Shown piece by piece: positions 7,948-15,744 of a DNA stretch of 64,000 nucleotides. A program made the translations under genes and the position numbers. Each line of letters opens with the position of its first letter. Position 1 is the first letter of the stretch. The DNA comes from Bacteriovoracaceae bacterium (GTDB taxonomy: Bacteria > Bdellovibrionota > Bacteriovoracia > Bacteriovoracales > Bacteriovoracaceae), in NCBI GenBank assembly GCA_013141065.1, contig JABFRR010000007.1, forward strand, positions 177,240 to 241,239. Direction: 5' to 3'. The notes beneath the pieces are model-generated. The model saw only the letters and a program-made list of their open reading frames with translations. It ran no database searches and had not been told where the DNA came from.

Positions 7948-9213
7948 ATGTTAAAAGATAAACAAGTGTGGAAACTTGAAGAAATTATTTCTAACGCCAA
8001 GGCACATTCACCTTATTATCGTGAGCTTTATAAAAATTGCAAAGACTTAAAATTATCTTCTTTGCCAGTTGTTGATCAGGCCGTCTTTTGGAAAAGCTCG
8101 CTTTTAACTTCAAGTGAGCATGATGGTCTTGTTTTTAAAAGTGGAGGAAGCACTGGGGCTCCTAAATATTCCTATTTCACGAATCAAGAATGGGAAAGTT
8201 TTACTGCCTATTTTGGACATGGCATGAGTGAAGGCATTTTAGAGTCGGGTGATAGAGTCGCCAATTTGTTTTATGTTGGAGATCTCTACGCTTCATTTTT
8301 ATTTATAAAAGACTCACTCCAGTCGATTAATGTTTCAAAAATGTCAATTTCACAATTTCCAATTGCGGGTCAAACAGATCATTATCAAATTTTAAAAACA
8401 CTGGATGAATTTAAAATTAATGTCATAGTCGGAGTGCCATCTGCTATTTTATCCATGCTAGAAAAGTATAATGAGAATAAGTCCCAATTTAAAAATCTCA
8501 ATATTACAAAAATACTTTTTGGCGGTGAAGCTTTATATGACGATCAATTTAAAGCATTCACCGATTTTCTTCCTGGTGTGAAAATTTCTTCAATTGGTTG
8601 TGCAAGTGTCGATGGCGGTTTGATCGGTTTTTCAAGTCGTGACTGTAACAATGGAGAGCATCGTGTTTTTGATGGAGCAAATATTATTGAAATTGTCGAT
8701 CCAGAGACCAACGAAGTCATTATGGAAAAAAATAGAACTGGTAAAGTTCTCTTAACTAATCTTACCAGAATGAGAATGCCTATTATTCGTTATCCCGCAG
8801 GGGATCTTGCTTGTTGGGTTGAAGATGCTGGCTCTCCTAATAGAAAATTTAAATTGCAAGGACGATCGGATGAGGCCGCAAGGCTAGGTACTTTGAGTGT
8901 CTATTTCGAAGACACAAGAGAAATGATCTCAAAGCTTGCTAGCAATGTATCAGGTCTACAGTTTCAAATGATTTTAAAACATCATTCGCATAAAGATGAA
9001 TTAATCTTGAGACTCTCTTGTCATGATATAAATGAATTAAATCCACTAGAAGAAAAAATTACTGAAGCATTTTCTCGTGAGAAAACAGCTTATGGTGAAC
9101 TATTAAAAAAAGATTTAATACATCCACTAAAAATTGAAATAGTGTCAAATGAAAAACTTGAAAGTAATTCCAGAACAGGAAAGCTTAAACGCATCATTGA
9201 TTGTCGAGCTTAA
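7948..9213 (+). CDS. PaaK-like adenylate-forming enzyme (acyl/aryl-CoA ligase family)
   Basis: Two ATGs are available (7942, 7948); AAAAAGGA at 7935-7942 fits the second, giving 421 residues. The product has the loop KSGGSTGAPK (about residue 70) and ends with the catalytic-lysine motif TGKLKRIIDCR, as in phenylacetate-CoA ligases. Family members form an acyl-AMP and then a thioester. It is a stand-alone relative of the C-terminal half of the preceding fusion protein, so one may derive from the other by duplication. It is the last gene of the operon, 11 bp after the fusion gene. Substrate is unknown. Confidence 0.78.
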   Translation: MLKDKQVWKLEEIISNAKAHSPYYRELYKNCKDLKLSSLPVVDQAVFWKSSLLTSSEHDGLVFKSGGSTGAPKYSYFTNQEWESFTAYFGHGMSEGILESGDRVANLFYVGDLYASFLFIKDSLQSINVSKMSISQFPIAGQTDHYQILKTLDEFKINVIVGVPSAILSMLEKYNENKSQFKNLNITKILFGGEALYDDQFKAFTDFLPGVKISSIGCASVDGGLIGFSSRDCNNGEHRVFDGANIIEIVDPETNEVIMEKNRTGKVLLTNLTRMRMPIIRYPAGDLACWVEDAGSPNRKFKLQGRSDEAARLGTLSVYFEDTREMISKLASNVSGLQFQMILKHHSHKDELILRLSCHDINELNPLEEKITEAFSREKTAYGELLKKDLIHPLKIEIVSNEKLESNSRTGKLKRIIDCRA

Positions 9214-9252
9214 GTTTAGTGATTTTATTACAATAGGAAAAAGGAACAACTA

Positions 9253-9342
9253 ATGGATAAAGACACTCGAATCATTTTTTTTGGAATCATTCTCACAATT
9301 GCCATTTTCGCGATTGGTGTCTTCCTGCAAATTAAGTCGTAG
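9253..9342 (+). CDS. 29-residue single-pass membrane peptide
   Basis: A short reading frame starts with ATG at 9253 after a good ribosome site (AAGGA, 9 bp upstream) and ends with TAG at 9340-9342. The peptide has a charged N-terminus (MDKDTR), one hydrophobic stretch (IIFFGIILTIAIFAIGVFL) and a short QIKS tail, the pattern of small bacterial membrane proteins. It lies 39 bp after the adenylating-enzyme gene and may be the last cistron of that operon. It overlaps the end of hflX on the other strand by 11 bp. Expression is not proven. Confidence 0.5.
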   Translation: MDKDTRIIFFGIILTIAIFAIGVFLQIKS

Positions 9343-10666
9343 ACCACTCAACTTCTTCAGGCCTTGGATCATTCGGGGCCAAGATATATTTTTGAACACC
9401 CAAATTACCAAAAATAAAATCTGGAACACGAATGCGATAAAAAATCCCTTTTTCATGATTGGTTGTGTTCACGACATTGGTCTTAGACATTATGGCAGAA
9501 TGTGCACTTCCATCCTCATAGGGAACGAATAAATCATAATGGTCTTGTTTCGCGAGAAAGTACTCAATAATATGTGAGCGAAGTGCAGACATGTCTTCCG
9601 GATCATAACTTGAAACTAAAAAACTATTAGGATACTTTCGCAATACGATCTTTTTTAGGAGGTCATCATCAAGTTGATCTTTTTTATTGAAAACAATAAT
9701 AGTTTCTTTGTTTTCAACATCGAGCTCTTTTAATACTTCATAGGTCACACTTAATTGTTTTTCATAGTGCGGATCAGAAATATCACAAACTATAATTAAG
9801 AGATCAGCTTCCATCGCTGACTCCAGTGTCGTTTTAAATCCATCAATTAAAGTGTTGGGTAAATTAGAAATAAAGCCAACTGTATCAATCATAATCATAG
9901 GAGGCTTTGTATCTGGATTAAGCATTCGATAAGTTGAATCAAGTGTAGCAAAGAGTTTGTCTTCTTCTAAAATTTCAACACGACAAAGACGATTCATAAT
10001 GGAAGACTTACCAGCATTGGTGTAGCCAACTAAAGCGGCAGTGACTGCCTGATTTTCACGTCGTTTTTTTCTTACAATTCTTTGTTTTTCTAATTGAACA
10101 AGTTCTTCTTTATAGAATTCAATTTTTTCTCTGATAATACGTCTATCGAGCTCGATTTGCTTTTCACCTTCACCACCTAGAACCCCAACACCACCACGCT
10201 GACGATTTAAGTGAGTCCAAAAGCCAGCTAATCGTGGAAGCATATATTGCAGTCTTGCAATTTCTATTTGAATTTTTGCTTCGCGAGTACGTGCATGTTT
10301 AGCGAAAATTTCTAAAATGACATGGACTCTGTCAACAACTGACAGACCTGTAATCTTTCGAATGTTGGTTATTTGCCTGGCAGTTAATTCAAAATCAAAA
10401 ACTAAAAGTTTAGAACCATCGTCATGGGCCGCTTCTGCGATTTCTGCTAATTTCCCTGAACCCAATATGGTTGCTGGGTCGATATCTTTTTTATTTTGAA
10501 TATGGGCTTCACCCGTTTTTAAACCAAGAGTTCTTAGAAGTTCTCTTAGTTCTTTAATGGATCTTTGTGATTCGCTTTCAGTTTGATGATCTGGAAAACT
10601 TGGGCACACAATAGAGACCAATGTCGCTCTGTATGTAGGGTCAATATTAAATTCATTGTCCATCAT
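9332..10666 (-). CDS. hflX: GTPase HflX
   Basis: The 444-residue product has the HflX N-terminal domain (including KDIDPATILGSGK and the glycine-rich GERQ-type linker region RQRGGVGVLGGEGEKQIE), a coiled stretch, and a G domain with the P-loop GYTNAGKSS, switch DTVGFISNLP and NKKD. HflX binds the 50S ribosome and helps recycle or split stalled ribosomes, often in stress. It overlaps panC by 14 bp, so hflX, panC and coaBC are co-transcribed on the minus strand. Confidence 0.92.
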   Translation of the reverse strand: MMDNEFNIDPTYRATLVSIVCPSFPDHQTESESQRSIKELRELLRTLGLKTGEAHIQNKKDIDPATILGSGKLAEIAEAAHDDGSKLLVFDFELTARQITNIRKITGLSVVDRVHVILEIFAKHARTREAKIQIEIARLQYMLPRLAGFWTHLNRQRGGVGVLGGEGEKQIELDRRIIREKIEFYKEELVQLEKQRIVRKKRRENQAVTAALVGYTNAGKSSIMNRLCRVEILEEDKLFATLDSTYRMLNPDTKPPMIMIDTVGFISNLPNTLIDGFKTTLESAMEADLLIIVCDISDPHYEKQLSVTYEVLKELDVENKETIIVFNKKDQLDDDLLKKIVLRKYPNSFLVSSYDPEDMSALRSHIIEYFLAKQDHYDLFVPYEDGSAHSAIMSKTNVVNTTNHEKGIFYRIRVPDFIFGNLGVQKYILAPNDPRPEEVEWSTT

Positions 10667-11540
10667 GATGGGTAATTTCCTTTTTAAGTGTCACAAGTTT
10701 ATTATCGAGCAATCTTGTATTGCCTAGTTTAAAAGCTCCAATTATAACGAGTTCTGATGTGTTCGTATCTGGTTCTTCAAGTGATTTTGCATCGAGGACA
10801 CAAATATAATTCCAACGTTCATCTTTTTTTAATTCTTCGATAAAACTTTTATAGTCTTGATTAGTTTTGATGAGCTTTTCGATGATATTAAGCGTGTGGG
10901 GGAGGGTTAAAGCAAGAGTTCTTTCTTTGTCACTCAAATATTGATTGCGGCTAGATAGTGCGAGCCCTTCAGTGTTTCTGATGATGGGCATGATGTGAAT
11001 TACAACTGACAACTCCAAGTCTAAAACCATTTTTTTTATGATGAGACATTGCTGAAAATCTTTTTGGCCAAAATAGGCGTTATGAGCTCCTGCGATACTA
11101 AAGAGTCTATAGACGACAGTTGTGACTCCATCAAAGTGAGTTGGCCTTATAGCGCCCTCTAGTTTTTCTTTCATTGCTCCAATTGATATCGTTGTACTAA
11201 ATCCTTTTGGATAAATTTCTTCAATGGATTTCGGAGCAAAGACCACAATCTCCTTATTTGAATCAATAGTTATCGCAATAGAAGAAATACGGGCCAAGTC
11301 ATCATCGAGAGTTCTGGGGTATTTATCAAAATCCTCTGTTGGTCCAAACTGCGTGGGATTAACAAAAATAGTTATAACTGTTATGTCGTTATCTTGTGCA
11401 CTTTTTTCAATAAGAGAAAGATGACCTTTATGCAAATTACCCATTGTTGGAACTAATCCAATTTTGTAATTCTTTTTTTGGGCATCAAGACTGTTGCGAT
11501 AGTGATTGAAATCAAATTTAGTTGTGAAAACTTTAATCAT
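10653..11540 (-). CDS. panC: Pantoate--beta-alanine ligase PanC
   Basis: PanC joins pantoate and beta-alanine with ATP to make pantothenate. The 295-residue product has the HIGH-type nucleotide-binding motif VPTMGNLHKGHLSLI near the N-terminus, the FVNPTQFGP segment, FGQKDFQQ, and SSRNQYLS with the KMSKS-like loop function. It lies 2 bp downstream of coaBC, so vitamin B5 synthesis and its onward use for coenzyme A are co-expressed. Neither panB nor panD is in the window. Confidence 0.93.
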   Translation of the reverse strand: MIKVFTTKFDFNHYRNSLDAQKKNYKIGLVPTMGNLHKGHLSLIEKSAQDNDITVITIFVNPTQFGPTEDFDKYPRTLDDDLARISSIAITIDSNKEIVVFAPKSIEEIYPKGFSTTISIGAMKEKLEGAIRPTHFDGVTTVVYRLFSIAGAHNAYFGQKDFQQCLIIKKMVLDLELSVVIHIMPIIRNTEGLALSSRNQYLSDKERTLALTLPHTLNIIEKLIKTNQDYKSFIEELKKDERWNYICVLDAKSLEEPDTNTSELVIIGAFKLGNTRLLDNKLVTLKKEITHHDGQ

Positions 11541-11542
11541 AT

Positions 11543-12769
11543 TTATTGAGGGGGGTAAAAGTATTGAATAATTTTTAATGCCATTTCTTTTTTAGAAAGA
11601 TCACCTTCATGTATGAATTTTTTTTGATTCATAAACCGATAATAAGCATGATCAACATTAAAACCAGTAACTTCACTAGTATTAACTAATCCGTTATTGA
11701 CTTTTGTAGCTATAAGCAGATCAACCGGCTTTGTTAACATTTTTTTTGCAAGTACATCATCACTTGGATTAGTTTCGGCTGCAAAACCAACAATTTTCAG
11801 ATGAGGTAATTTAAGTTCAATTACAGATTTTAAAATATCAACTGCTTTTTTTATTGGAAGACTCTCGGTCAGGGACTCTTTTTTAATTTTTTCATTTGAG
11901 ATATTAAATTCAATATCAGAAATGGCAGCAGAACTCACATAAAGATCAGCTATTGCTATATTATTCAATACAGCTTGATGCATTTCATCGACAGTCTTTA
12001 CTCTGGTCAGTTGATAATGTGGATGTTTTAAAAAAACATTGAGACTTGGTGTTGCATTGATTCCCGCAATCATAATGACTTTATGGCCGAGAGAGAGTGC
12101 CGTTTCTGCGAAATGATAACCGGTTATACCAGAAGAAGAATTGGTTAAAAATCGAACTGGATCTAGGGGAACGATTGTGGCTCCAGTCGTCACTAAAAAA
12201 GTTTTTTGAGTTTGATTTCCCAGTGAAAAAGCGAGTGTTGGTATGAGTTGGGCAATTTCCTCAACTGAAGGAAGTTTCCCTTCACCAATTTCTTCACAGG
12301 CGAGTATTCCGGTGTCAGTTGGTGAAATAAAAATATTCTTGAGTGAACTAAGTTTTTTAACATGTTCAAAATTTTCTTTAGTAAAAGGATGGTGAAGCAT
12401 GTGAGTGTTCATGGCCGGAAAAAGGAGAATATTTTTTTTTGGTTCTAAGGCTAAAAAAATTGAAGAGAGTAAATCTGATGCTTGGCCTTGTGCAAGCCTT
12501 GAGAGAGTATTGGCGGATAAGGGAGCTATAACAAAAACATCACACCAACGGGCCAAGTCAACATGCAATACATTTTTATTAGTGAAATCATCTTGTGAGA
12601 AATAAACGTCCTGAACACCAAGATAGGTAAAGACGTTGGGGACAACAAATTTTAATGCCCCAGTTGTTAAAACAACTTTCACTTCATGACCTGATTTAAC
12701 TAGCAGTCTCGCTAAATCAATCGTCTTGTAAGCTGAAATAGAACCACTGACACCTAACAATATTTTCAT
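11543..12769 (-). CDS. coaBC: Bifunctional phosphopantothenoylcysteine decarboxylase/synthetase CoaBC
   Basis: The 408-residue product joins an N-terminal flavoprotein decarboxylase (GVSGSISAYK, active-site histidine in LHVDLARW, PAMNTHML, GILACEEIGEGK) to a C-terminal synthetase (TTGATIVPLDPVRFLTNSSSG, SAAISDIE, VGFAAET). Together they turn phosphopantothenate plus cysteine into phosphopantetheine on the way to coenzyme A. The decarboxylase cysteine in LACEE and the dimer motif are both retained. It is the first gene of coaBC-panC-hflX. Confidence 0.93.
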   Translation of the reverse strand: MKILLGVSGSISAYKTIDLARLLVKSGHEVKVVLTTGALKFVVPNVFTYLGVQDVYFSQDDFTNKNVLHVDLARWCDVFVIAPLSANTLSRLAQGQASDLLSSIFLALEPKKNILLFPAMNTHMLHHPFTKENFEHVKKLSSLKNIFISPTDTGILACEEIGEGKLPSVEEIAQLIPTLAFSLGNQTQKTFLVTTGATIVPLDPVRFLTNSSSGITGYHFAETALSLGHKVIMIAGINATPSLNVFLKHPHYQLTRVKTVDEMHQAVLNNIAIADLYVSSAAISDIEFNISNEKIKKESLTESLPIKKAVDILKSVIELKLPHLKIVGFAAETNPSDDVLAKKMLTKPVDLLIATKVNNGLVNTSEVTGFNVDHAYYRFMNQKKFIHEGDLSKKEMALKIIQYFYPPQ

Positions 12770-12806
12770 TGGTGAAATATTTCACAAAAGATGAGAGTTT
12801 GCAATT

Positions 12807-13079
12807 TTAAGGCATGACCATTGCGACAATTTTCTTGGTGTGCGGAATATAGCTAAAGAGGAAAAGTGTGGAAAATAAAACCAAAAACGTCGCTTGCGAG
12901 ATGATTAAAAAAAGTCCCATCTTTCCAACGCGCTTATCAACTTTTTTATAGGTGTAATTAGTCTTTATAACCTGATGACGGTATTCTGAAGCGGTACTTG
13001 TGCTATAGCTGGATATTTTGTTTGCGACTTCTTGATTGCGGTATTCTTGTCGCTTTTTTTGCAGTTCGTCTTCAGTCAC
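12807..13079 (-). CDS. Small single-pass membrane protein of unknown function
   Basis: The 90-residue product has a charged, glutamine- and lysine-rich N-terminal half (about residues 1-52) and one strong membrane segment (GLFLIISQATFLVLFSTLFL), then a short tail. No family is recognised. It sits 37 bp upstream of coaBC on the same strand but is not overlapped by it. Confidence 0.55.
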   Translation of the reverse strand: MTEDELQKKRQEYRNQEVANKISSYSTSTASEYRHQVIKTNYTYKKVDKRVGKMGLFLIISQATFLVLFSTLFLFSYIPHTKKIVAMVMP

Positions 13080-13121
13080 AAAAACCCCATTTAAAATAAT
13101 CTACATTTCTTATCGGTTATT

Positions 13122-14030
13122 CTAACTGAAAGTTAAACTCTGTGCTCTAGGCTTCTTAACCACTTGAAATCTCTTTATATAAGTGCATCGTTGGCATAGG
13201 TCTTCGACCAATTTTTGGGCCTGGAAGCCCTCTCTCATCGCTCTAGCTCTTTGACCATTTAAGACTTCTCCCAGGGACTTCTCTGGCAAGCGGCCTAAAT
13301 CAAGGCGCGCTTCTTTGTCGAGGCAGCAGGCCACAACCGTACCGTCAGCATGGATTCCAATGTGAGAAGAAAGTCCATGGCAAAATCCCTGGTTTGATTG
13401 TTTTGGCATTAAGGGGCTAGGCCATTCAAAACGAGAGTCAAAGTGTAGATAGACTCGTTTATAAATCCGTTTACTTTTAATTGAACCAACATCTATATCA
13501 GCTTTGATCTCTGTTTCAAAAAATTCTGCAATGGATTTTAAAATGTCTGAATTAGAATCATTTTGTGTGGTGGTCTCAAATATATTCCACAAGCGATAGT
13601 TGATATAGAGCTCAGGACGAGACTCTTGTGACTCTTTTGAGAAATTGAGAATATCGAGGAGATAAGGGTTAATATCTTTGTCTTTAAAATTATCTTTGAA
13701 GGCATGAATAGAAAAATTAATTTGGTGAAAGGCCGGAGAATTTGCAAGAAGTTTTTTATAACGATTTAGGAGGAGTCCATTTGTGGTGAGATTTATTTTT
13801 ACTCCGACTTCTTCACAAATAGCGATGATTTTTTCAAACTCAGGATGAGCAAGTGGTTCACCCATAAGGTGTAAACAAATTTGCTCCGTTTGAGGAGCGA
13901 CATCTCTGACTATTTTGTCAAATAGCTCTGAGGGCATTATTCGTTTATCGCGATCGACTACAGGGCAAAAAGAGCACTGAAGATTGCAAATATTACTTAT
14001 CTCAATATAAACGCGTTTAAATTTGTTCAT
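13122..14030 (-). CDS. Radical SAM protein with SPASM-like C-terminal cluster motif
   Basis: I take the ATG at 14030 (MNKFKRVYIEISN), giving 302 residues; an upstream start at 14081 would overlap the divergent gene. The radical SAM motif CNLQCSFC binds the 4Fe-4S cluster that cleaves SAM. MGEPLAHPEF resembles the GGEP motif. The C-terminus has cysteines in GFCHGLSSH, VVACCLDKEA and DLCQRC, as in SPASM/Twitch auxiliary-cluster proteins. Such proteins modify peptides or act in cofactor maturation. No small precursor peptide gene is seen beside it, so a RiPP role is unsupported. Confidence 0.78.
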   Translation of the reverse strand: MNKFKRVYIEISNICNLQCSFCPVVDRDKRIMPSELFDKIVRDVAPQTEQICLHLMGEPLAHPEFEKIIAICEEVGVKINLTTNGLLLNRYKKLLANSPAFHQINFSIHAFKDNFKDKDINPYLLDILNFSKESQESRPELYINYRLWNIFETTTQNDSNSDILKSIAEFFETEIKADIDVGSIKSKRIYKRVYLHFDSRFEWPSPLMPKQSNQGFCHGLSSHIGIHADGTVVACCLDKEARLDLGRLPEKSLGEVLNGQRARAMREGFQAQKLVEDLCQRCTYIKRFQVVKKPRAQSLTFS

Positions 14031-14053
14031 TTTAATGCTATCTACCACAGGAT

Positions 14054-14974
14054 ATGTCACAAATCGAACAACCAAATTCAAATTTCTATTATTTCCTCTG
14101 TAATCCAGGGAGTGAGAAATTTCTCAAAGAAGAAATTCGACTGCTCTATCCTGAATTAGTTTTTGCTTACTCCACTGCGGGCTTTCTCACATTTAAAGAA
14201 ACCAGGCGTTTAGGAAAAACTCTAAGACCTGTATTTTGTCGACATTTTGGAAAATTTCTTAAAAGAGGTACTCTTGAAGAAATAAGACACCAGTGGCAGG
14301 GGAAAGCACTTTTTTATTCAATTACTGGCGAAGTTTTTGAGAGTCATGACTATACAAATGGAGATTGGGTTAAAGAGATTATAAAAGTTTCAGAAACTCA
14401 GTTTTACCTAGGTGAATTTAAGGCAAGTATCTTGACTGCACCAACACCTGGAGGCTTTAGCCAAGCCGTTTTACCTATTGAAGCACCCTCAAGGGCCTAC
14501 TTAAAAGTCATAGATGGTGCTCAGTACATGGGAGTGACTTTTCCTCAAAACGACTATGCACTTGAAATCGGATCGAGCCCAGGAGGAGCGACTTATGCTC
14601 TTTTAGAAATGGGTTTAAGAGTTGAAGGAATTGATCCTGGATTGATGTCTCCAGTATGTTTAAATCATCCGCGATTTTTTCATCATAGACAATCTATCCA
14701 AGATTTTCATGTTTCATCTCTTAAAGACCATGTTCAGTGGCTTTTTGTTGATATGAACCTCGCTCCTGAAGGAAGTCTAAGGGAAATTGAAAAAGTGGTT
14801 GAGGCCATAAGGCCATCACTAAAAGGTGCTTTTATTACTCTGAAAATGACTAAGTTTGAACTGGTCTCTAGGGTGCCAATGTATTTAAATATCATGGGTA
14901 AGATGGGACTTAAAGTGGTGATGGCAACTCAGTTACCATCACACAAACAAGAATTTCTAATTTACGCTGAGTAA
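14054..14974 (+). CDS. FtsJ/RlmM-like RNA 2'-O-methyltransferase
   Basis: The 306-residue product has an N-terminal THUMP-like region and a Rossmann methyltransferase domain with SAM motif EIGSSPGGATYALLE. Later VDMNLAP, TLKMTKFE and QEFLIYAE could supply the D, K and E of a K-D-K-E tetrad. The layout resembles RlmM, which 2'-O-methylates C2498 of 23S rRNA, but the similarity is distant. It is divergent from the radical SAM gene. Confidence 0.68.
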   Translation: MSQIEQPNSNFYYFLCNPGSEKFLKEEIRLLYPELVFAYSTAGFLTFKETRRLGKTLRPVFCRHFGKFLKRGTLEEIRHQWQGKALFYSITGEVFESHDYTNGDWVKEIIKVSETQFYLGEFKASILTAPTPGGFSQAVLPIEAPSRAYLKVIDGAQYMGVTFPQNDYALEIGSSPGGATYALLEMGLRVEGIDPGLMSPVCLNHPRFFHHRQSIQDFHVSSLKDHVQWLFVDMNLAPEGSLREIEKVVEAIRPSLKGAFITLKMTKFELVSRVPMYLNIMGKMGLKVVMATQLPSHKQEFLIYAE

Positions 14975-14976
14975 AA

Positions 14977-15531
14977 CTAGAGATTTTTTTCAATTGTAGA
15001 CATTAAACTTTTATCCATTGGTTCGACATTAGACTGAAAACGATTCACAATTTTTCCTTCTTTGTTAATTAAAAATTTTGTAAAATTCCAAGCGATTTCA
15101 CCTTCAAGACCTTTTTGAGAAGTAAGCCATTTAAAGAGTGGTTTTTTTTTATCACCAAGAACAACTTGTTTTTCAAAAATAGGGAAAGTGACACCATATT
15201 TCAAACGGCAAATATCAGTAATTTCTTTATTAGATTCAGGAGCCTGTTCATTAAAATCATTGCTTGGAAAACCAATGATGATAAAATCTTTTGCTTTATA
15301 AGTCTGATATAATTTTTCTAAATCATCGAGCTGTCCAGTGTAGCCACATCGTGTGGCGATATTGACAATCATTATCGTTTTTCCTTTAAATTCATTAAAC
15401 TTAATTTCTTTCTTATTAGTGTCGACAAATTTAAAATCATAAAATGATTCAGATGTGGCATTTGATGAGGCAAATAATGAAGTACTGATAAGTACCGTTG
15501 TAAGTAATAAGAGCTGGGTAAAAAATTTCAT
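14977..15531 (-). CDS. Exported glutathione/thioredoxin peroxidase (GPx family)
   Basis: The 184-residue product starts with a clear signal peptide (MKFFTQLLLLTTVLISTSLFA), so it probably acts in the periplasm. The mature part is a thioredoxin-fold GPx: peroxidatic cysteine in NIATRCGYTGQ, FPSNDF, and WNFTKFLI. It reduces hydroperoxides with thiols. The usual FPCNQF segment is FPSNDF, so the resolving-position cysteine and the catalytic-tetrad glutamine are replaced by Ser and Asp. The gene converges on the methyltransferase gene with 2 bp between them. Confidence 0.85.
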   Translation of the reverse strand: MKFFTQLLLLTTVLISTSLFASSNATSESFYDFKFVDTNKKEIKFNEFKGKTIMIVNIATRCGYTGQLDDLEKLYQTYKAKDFIIIGFPSNDFNEQAPESNKEITDICRLKYGVTFPIFEKQVVLGDKKKPLFKWLTSQKGLEGEIAWNFTKFLINKEGKIVNRFQSNVEPMDKSLMSTIEKNL

Positions 15532-15744
15532 TGTGTACTCCTTAAATTAATTTCAATTTCATTATAGTGTGAATTATTCAACTGCAAAGGCTGTCTAATC
15601 CTTGTTTGAATATCTTGAGTTGAACGATTGGTTATTAGTATAAAATAACAAAAAAACGGTAAAAATATCCTTTTTTTGATGAGAATTGAATTCATCACTC
15701 AAAGAAATAAGAATCCTTTCGATAAGCCCATAAGAGGGTAACTT

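Noticed and set aside
1855..9213. A bioluminescence (lux) operon
   Set aside because: LuxE- and LuxC-like genes are present but luxA/luxB, the luciferase subunits, are absent, and the fused and duplicated adenylating domains do not fit a lux operon.
13122..14030. A radical SAM RiPP cluster
   Set aside because: No small precursor peptide, RRE-protein or peptidase/transporter gene is next to the radical SAM gene.
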